64,000 nucleotides of DNA from Maratus speciosus (Eukaryota; Arthropoda; Arachnida; Araneae; Salticidae): positions 30,322,087 to 30,386,086 of the forward strand of contig OZ010787.1 in assembly GCA_963932465.1 (NCBI GenBank). The letters are read 5' to 3'. The position numbers and the translations under genes are program-made. Under the pieces are notes generated by a model, which was not told the DNA's origin, did not search any database, and worked only from the letters and a program-made list of their open reading frames with translations. Of the stretch, positions 58,793 to 64,000 are shown in pieces (position 1 is the stretch's first letter; each line of letters opens with the position of its first letter).

Positions 58793-59602
58793 CAGTCCTC
58801 CCCACTTAATCGGATCACGGATAATCGAATACCCCGCTTATTCGAATAGAATCCTGCGGAATCGAATTTATTCCCATTGGTTCTATGTTATTTTTCCCCG
58901 CTTAAACCAAGTACCTTTTACGAACGTCCCCGCTTAATCGAATAACAACTGTGTGACCGATGTTTGAAAATAGGCGCAGAAAGCACGTTTCAGCTGGAAC
59001 TTCCTTCCACCTTTTGTCATTTTCAGTTCCTTTAGGCTTAAAACAAATTTTCAGTTCTTCCTGCAATGATTTTGGACAGCAGGTGTATAATGGACAGGTC
59101 AAAGGATTTCCCACCTTGATCTTCCTACCATCACTTCTTACTGTGAACTAGACTTTAATGGCAATGCGCCGTCACTCGAGATGGTAGTTGTAATATTTTG
59201 CACTCATTTGAAAAATAACTCGATATTTATTCCTTTAAATTTCCACTTAAACAAACCACTTTCAACGATTTTTTTTAAGGCAGTATAAGTAACGTAACTT
59301 AGAAGTAGCAAAGTTTTGACCAAATTTAAACGAGCTGCATTCAGTGTGATGTAAACCATATAAATGTATGTACTGACATTAAATTATACGTATTTACTTT
59401 CTATTAGCATTTGTATTTATTTTATTTTATGTTATTCTGTTAACGATTTATTATGCTGTTAATTATATATACCGTAGATGATTATTTCGCCTTTTTATTA
59501 CGCATTAAATATTGCAGTTATGATTCCCCGTTTAATCAAATACCCCGCTTAATCGAATATTATTTCGGGAACCGTCAATATTCGTTTAAACGGGGACGAC
59601 TG
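58793..59602. mobile_element. 810-bp Tigger/pogo-like non-autonomous element
   Basis: It has TA on both sides (58791-58792 and 59603-59604). The ends CAGTCCTCCCCACTTAATCG and TTTAAACGGGGACGACTG are complementary, and the motif CCCCGCTTAATCGAATA is repeated within both ends. Such TTAATCGAAT-repeat termini are typical of Tigger-type pogo elements. A 70-codon minus-strand frame inside (59114-58902) matches no transposase segment I know. Confidence 0.75.
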
Positions 59603-59607
59603 TAATA

Positions 59608-60200
59608 GCTCGTAATCCTTTGACGAGATTCGCGTTTCTTCAACTGCCATTTGCCGAACACCGTATTTTTTTCCGCGATCATTTGACGAAATGTGCATTT
59701 TTGTTTCAGCGATCCTTAGAATAAATTCGCGTTTTTTCCAATAGCCCTTTGACGAAATTCACGATTTTTCCGAGATAGTTTTAGAAATTCGCGTTTTTCC
59801 GCGCTCATTAAACGAAATTCGCTTTTTTCCGCGATCATATGACAAAATTGCATTTTTTTGTCGCGATCCTTCGAATATATTCGCATTTTTTCAATGACCT
59901 TTCTAAGAAATTCGCGTTTTTTTATGCTATCCTTTGAAGATTTTTTTTTTCATTTATTTGACAAAATTGGTATTATTTATTCGATCATTTGCAAAATTTG
60001 CGTTATTTCTGCGAACCTTTGACGAAATTTGCATTTTTTCAATGGCTCTTTGACGAAATACGTATTTTTTCTCGATAAATTTATGAAATTCGCGTTTTTT
60101 CCGCTATCCTTTGGCAAAATTAGTGATTTTTTATGAACAACGGCCGAAGTTAATTTTTATTACGACCATTTGTCAAAATTCGCAATATTTTTCAGTGCTT
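59608..60200. repeat. Minisatellite, TTTGACGAAATTCGCG unit
   Basis: About 13 degenerate copies of roughly TTTTTTCCGCGATCCTTTGACGAAATTCGCG, period about 40-48 bp. It is rich in CpG-containing words against an AT-rich background. Confidence 0.8.
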
Positions 60201-60698
60201 TTTTTTTTCAGAATTTTCGGATTGATAACCGATTCTTTAAAATTTTCGGGACCGAATGCGTTAAATTTTCTGAAATTCGAAACAGAATCACGCCTGATTA
60301 AAATTACGTCATTTAGGAAATGATTGAAGCATTTTTAAATATGAAATTCTTATGCATTATTATTTTCTTTAACCAAAATCTTTTTTGCGTAGAAAAGTTA
60401 CATATTTTATTTCAGAACGAGCTTTATAATAATAATAATAATAACGCGTTACCAATATTTTTCAGTGATTTTTTTTTTTTTTTTTCAGAATTTTCGGATT
60501 GATGACCGATTCTTTAAAATTTTCGGAACCGAATGCGTTAAATTTTCTGAAATTCGGAACAGAATCGCGCCTGATTAAAATTGCGTCATTTAGGAAATGC
60601 TTGAAGCATTTTTAAATATGAAATTATTATGCATTATTATTTCCTTTAACGAAAATCTTTTTTGTGCAGAAAAGTTACATATTTTATTTCAGAACGTG
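60182..60698. repeat. ~275-bp direct tandem duplication
   Basis: Units from 60182 and 60456 share AATATTTTTCAGTG, TTCAGAATTTTCGGATTGAT, CCGAATGCGTTAAATTTTCT and TCATTTAGGAAATG with few differences. An (AAT)n run near 60427 ends the first. Confidence 0.85.
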
Positions 60699-61009
60699 CC
60701 ATATGTACGTAGAAAGAGCTTGTTCGGTTATAATTTATCGTGCTGTTAAATAAAAAGAGAAAATTCTTAGATTGAATGTGTCATCAATCCAGCCCCCGCC
60801 CCCCTCCCCCCTTCTACCCCGGTCTTAAAGAAACAGAAGTCTATGAAATGGGGTGTGGGGGCTATTATCTTGTTCTAAAAAAATAAGAAGGACGTGGTGG
60901 GCATGTACTTCTAAATTAAATTAGCAAAATCTTTTCCGGTATACACGAAATTCCTACTAGACCAGAGCCGGCAAAAATTAATTTCGTCGATCCGAAACCA
61001 AAATATTAA

Positions 61010-61205
61010 ATTTCACTGGTGTAGTAGCACGTCTGGTTACCACCCAACAGATCCAGAGTTCGGTTCCAAGCTAAGCAAGATTTATTCAACCTTCCATCCC
61101 TCCGGGGTCGATAAAATGTGCACGAAGCTTGCAAACACTGAGGGTCCCGCGTTAGGCTGACAGCCTGATCGGGGCTCATTCTGTATATCACCTCGGGTTC
61201 CACGG
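61010..61205 (+). mobile_element. Possible tRNA-derived SINE
   Basis: TGGTGTAGTAGC (A-box-like) is followed about 40 bp later by GAGTTCGGTTCC (B-box-like) and then a non-tRNA body to GGTTCCACGG. The tRNA head with GGTTACCACCCAACAGATCC between the boxes looks like that of arthropod tRNA SINEs. No target duplication or tail was confirmed. The minus-strand frame across it is not a gene. Confidence 0.5.
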
Positions 61206-61423
61206 TCAAGAAAACAAGGTTAGTACATGCTTTGATCCTTAATTAATCATAAAGAAATAGGTTTAGTTTAGGTTAGAAACCAAAATATTTAAACCTTATG
61301 TGAAAAAAATAAGCCATATTTTAATACAATTATGGAAAAGTAATATACAATCATATCATTAATATGAGTTTTACCGTTTTTGTATAAAATTAAATGCATT
61401 ATAAACCCATTAATATTCAAACA

Positions 61424-61426
61424 CAG

Positions 61427-61469
<43 letters not shown>
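61424..61469. repeat. (TTA)n microsatellite
   Basis: About 15 units. Confidence 0.9.
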
Positions 61470-61472
<3 letters not shown>

Positions 61473-61499
61473 ATTTAGGATTTTTTTAAAAATCGGGTT

Positions 61500-62470
61500 G
61501 ACCCGAATTCCACCCAGAAAGAGTCAAAACCTAACTTGAAACATTTAAAGTCAACGCAACACACAACGAAAACAATTAATGGCGACCGGGTTGGGTACAA
61601 TCGGGTTACCTGACCTGATGCAGTACTCTAAAGTCTACACTAGCTTCTATTACAGGAGTTCTACCCTGAGCTTGTCCGGAAGCTTGGTTCGGAGAAATTT
61701 TCTTTCATTAAACTTGGCCGGCCATAATTTTTAATCTGAGGACTCGAGCCGAGCTTGGCAGTATTGCTATTTTCTGAAGATTTGAGCAAAACTGAACTTC
61801 ATTTTTCGAAGAACGTCCCATGCTTTAAATTTTTTCTCGAGGTTCGTCCCGAACCGGGCTTGTATTTCATTCTTTCCGAGCCGTATCAATTGAGATTTCT
61901 TTTTCCCTTACTAGTAATACCATGGAAAATTTCATTCTTAATTAGTGAAAAAGGGAAGGATAAAGAAACATTTCTTTGTTGTATTTAATTATTTATTTTT
62001 TTTTAAAAAAAATAGTTTAACGTGTTGGTTAATCACGTGAAAGCCATTTTACCTAGCTACTGTGAATGACTGATTTTTATTTTTAAATATTACATGTTTT
62101 CAAATCTTATTTTCAAGCTTGAGTAAAATCTTGGGCATTTAGAGGATTGTTTAAAGATACAAATAGCTTCAAATAATTAAACACGTTTTGTCATTCCAAT
62201 TAACAAAATTTTTCATATTTCGTTTTCAATTTATTTGCTGTTGATAGTAAGTAAAAAAGAAAGAAAAATAATGCGCCAAGTTCAAATTATAAAACAATGA
62301 ATACTGAACATAGTAACTGTAACAAAACTTCACACTTTATTAATGTGATAGACGGTGTCTAAGTAAAAAATTTTGAAAATGTATAACGCATTTATGAATC
62401 CATTTTCAGCAATTACCATCTATAGTCAGAAAATATCCGAATTCTTTTGTGCCGCCCTGAGTATCATATA
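61500..62470. other. Mixed spacer with repeat pieces
   Basis: 61500-61632 holds the CGGGTT-rich possible hAT end. 61654-61870 has GC-rich words (GGCCGGCC, CGAACCGGGC) suggestive of another decayed element. 62340-62462 contains one unit of the GCCCTG tandem family (TGTGCCGCCCTGAGTATC). No gene was recognised. Confidence 0.4.
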
Positions 62471-62472
62471 TA

Positions 62473-63612
62473 TGGGGCATTCTCACAATCTTTTGACTTT
62501 TAAGTCCCTGAATAATAATTTTTATTTTAGTACATATTTTTGAGTTTTCTTTTATTTCCTATACTGGGGAACATTTCATTGCATGATTGCATAACAGTAT
62601 TAACGAGATAAATAAGTTTTGGACGATGTTGTTTGTCTAAATAAAAGGAAAACTCCTATACAGTCCCTTGTCCCTGATGTTGATTTTAAAGTTTGGAGCT
62701 GTCTGTATAAAATTGTTTCAATAAAAGTAATTCGATGTAATTTTTTTCCGAAACTGGGACAATTGTTTTATATAAATATGTAGCAAAAATTTAACCTGCA
62801 CACATTTTTACAGTTGATATCATTTTTTGAACTATGTCCCTGGGTTTTAGATTCCTTACTATCCCTCTTGCTAAACGTATACAGAAAATCCCTTCACATG
62901 CAGCCACAGAATTTTTTTTCAAGTTTTTTCTCATGCAGAAGTATGCTAGAGAAAGAATGTCTAAAATTCTTTGACAGGAAATTTACTGCAGAATTTAAAT
63001 CAGCATTTAAATATCAATTTCAACCATCGTGGCTTTATTGGTAGTCTTACCGTCCCCAAGGTTTATTCCTGCGCTTTTTGAGGTAAATTATTTTTTTTTC
63101 TTAATCCAATGTAAATAACTGTTTCTAAAAAATCACTAAACATTGTGACTATCACTTAGTCTTAAAAACATTTTTCTAAAAATAGTGGTAATTTTCCTTA
63201 CCGTCCCATCCTTACCATCCCTTTCTTTTTCCATTACCGTCCCTTTTTTCCTATAGCATCCCCTTTTTTTCCTTTTGTCCCTTCTTTAACACCCCTTATA
63301 CCAAAATTTTGTATTAAAAACACTACATTGTTATTGTTTCTTATTTGAATGTCCTGTGGGTACAATGCAAATTCATTATAAGTAAAAATTTAGAAGAAAA
63401 TAGAAAGTTATAGAGGTAAAATAGTAAGGAAAATTAAACTCGCAAGTTTAACTTAAACCTCAGTTAAATAAAAAAAAAAAATCGCTACTGACCATTTTTT
63501 CTTTATTTTTAATCATTAAGGCATTCGTATATTAGATTAATATGTTATTTTAGCAAGTTTAATTTCACCAGATTTTTATTCCCAAAAGTCAAAAGATTGT
63601 GAGAATGCCCCA
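62473..63612. mobile_element. 1.14-kb TA-flanked non-autonomous element
   Basis: It has TA on both sides (62471-62472 and 63613-63614). The ends TGGGGCATTCTCACAATCTT and AAGATTGTGAGAATGCCCCA are perfect complements that continue through TTGACTTTT. The interior has repeated TACCGTCCC / CCATCCC words at 63050-63290. A 76-codon frame (62814-63044) has no recognised domain. Confidence 0.85.
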
Positions 63613-63641
63613 TATCTATCTTCTATCTATCTATCTGTATG

Positions 63642-63645
<4 letters not shown>

Positions 63646-63685
<40 letters not shown>
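63646..63685. repeat. (TA)n microsatellite
   Basis: A TA run with few interruptions. Confidence 0.85.
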
Positions 63686-63689
63686 CATA

Positions 63690-64000
63690 CAGGGCTTAAT
63701 TTATAACATAAAAAAAAAAGCACCTGATCTCTAATTTTCTGCACTAATAAAAACTTTCATTGCAACAACATCCCCCCTCCTTGTTCCTGTATTTTTTTTA
63801 ATTTCAAATAGTAGGGGAGGGTAGTACACAGTGAGACGAAAATTATTATTACTTAACAAATGGCAACGATTTTTATTCTTTTGAAAAAATTTTTACTACA
63901 ACTTTAAGCTACATAAATAAGCTACACATTAATCTATAAATGGTTTTAAAAAAGTTATTTATAAAAGCACAGAAGCAGCATAAAGGAGTATCGAAAATTG
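63690..64000 (+). mobile_element. Start of a second CAGGGCTTAATTT hAT-type element
   Basis: CAGGGCTTAATTT is identical to the first 13 bp of the element at 3353. The rest runs off the window, so the other end and target duplication cannot be checked. Confidence 0.45.

Noticed and set aside
58902..59114. 70-codon minus-strand frame as a Tigger transposase fragment
   Set aside because: No helix-turn-helix or DDE motif is visible; it may be internal filler of a non-autonomous element.
61006..61209. 67-codon minus-strand frame
   Set aside because: It is the antisense reading of the tRNA-SINE-like segment.
54332..61632. A 7.3-kb hAT element with TAGAG...CTCTA ends
   Set aside because: The ends are only loosely complementary, the 8-bp flanks differ, and the interior is a mix of unrelated repeats. 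Only the left fragment is kept, at low confidence.
62814..63044. 76-codon frame inside the TA-flanked element
   Set aside because: No transposase motif; low-complexity Ser/Phe/Leu composition.

Overview
This is a repeat-rich, AT-rich eukaryotic window, about 70% A+T by eye. I could not support any conserved host protein-coding gene in it. The mobile elements are of animal type: a DD41D-like Tc1/mariner element with a DUF4817-type N-terminus, a piggyBac-like relic, Tigger-like and hAT-like elements, retrotransposon gag proteins with three zinc knuckles, and dense palindromic MITEs. I infer an invertebrate, most likely an arthropod and perhaps a spider or other arachnid, but nothing in the sequence proves the species.

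Layout. 0-14.5 kb: AT-rich spacer with many 150-280 bp foldback or TTAA-flanked MITEs, a 1.4 kb hAT-type element with a perfect 8-bp target duplication, two tandem duplications and a degenerate tandem repeat family. 14.5-22.2 kb: a 7.7 kb unit bounded by TTAA and a near-perfect inverted repeat of about 30 bp. It carries the only long intact reading frame of the window, a 771-codon minus-strand gag/ORF1-like RNA-binding protein with no reverse transcriptase or transposase beside it. 22.3-26.3 kb: a ~300 bp tandem array resembling the 3' end of an RTE-type LINE, split by a 1.7 kb piggyBac-like element with a broken transposase. 26.4-39.2 kb: an LTR retrotransposon (LTRs of 918 and 920 bp, primer-binding site) whose interior holds a second, decayed gag-like gene and an unusual GTTCAT motif array. 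It has been invaded by several MITEs and by a 3.2 kb DD41D mariner-type element with ~530 bp inverted repeats. 39-49 kb: more MITEs, a large foldback, and a 5.06 kb non-coding Tc1/mariner-type element built of three copies of its own terminal region. 49-64 kb: satellite-like arrays, a tRNA-like gene with a GCT anticodon, a CRE-rich higher-order repeat, a ~415 bp array, a Tigger-like element, a GACGAAATTCGCG minisatellite, a tRNA-derived SINE and a 1.1 kb TA-flanked element.

How the parts relate. The nesting gives a relative history. The LTR element came before the DD41D element inside it, which came before the TTAA MITE inside the DD41D element's left arm. The untouched right arm preserves that MITE's empty site. 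One TTAA MITE family has three nearly identical copies, so it moved recently. The points most worth following up are the intact gag-only gene in a TTAA-bounded unit, the second gag relic of the same architecture without pol in an LTR element, and two short motif arrays (GTTCAT and GTCAC) with no known family.
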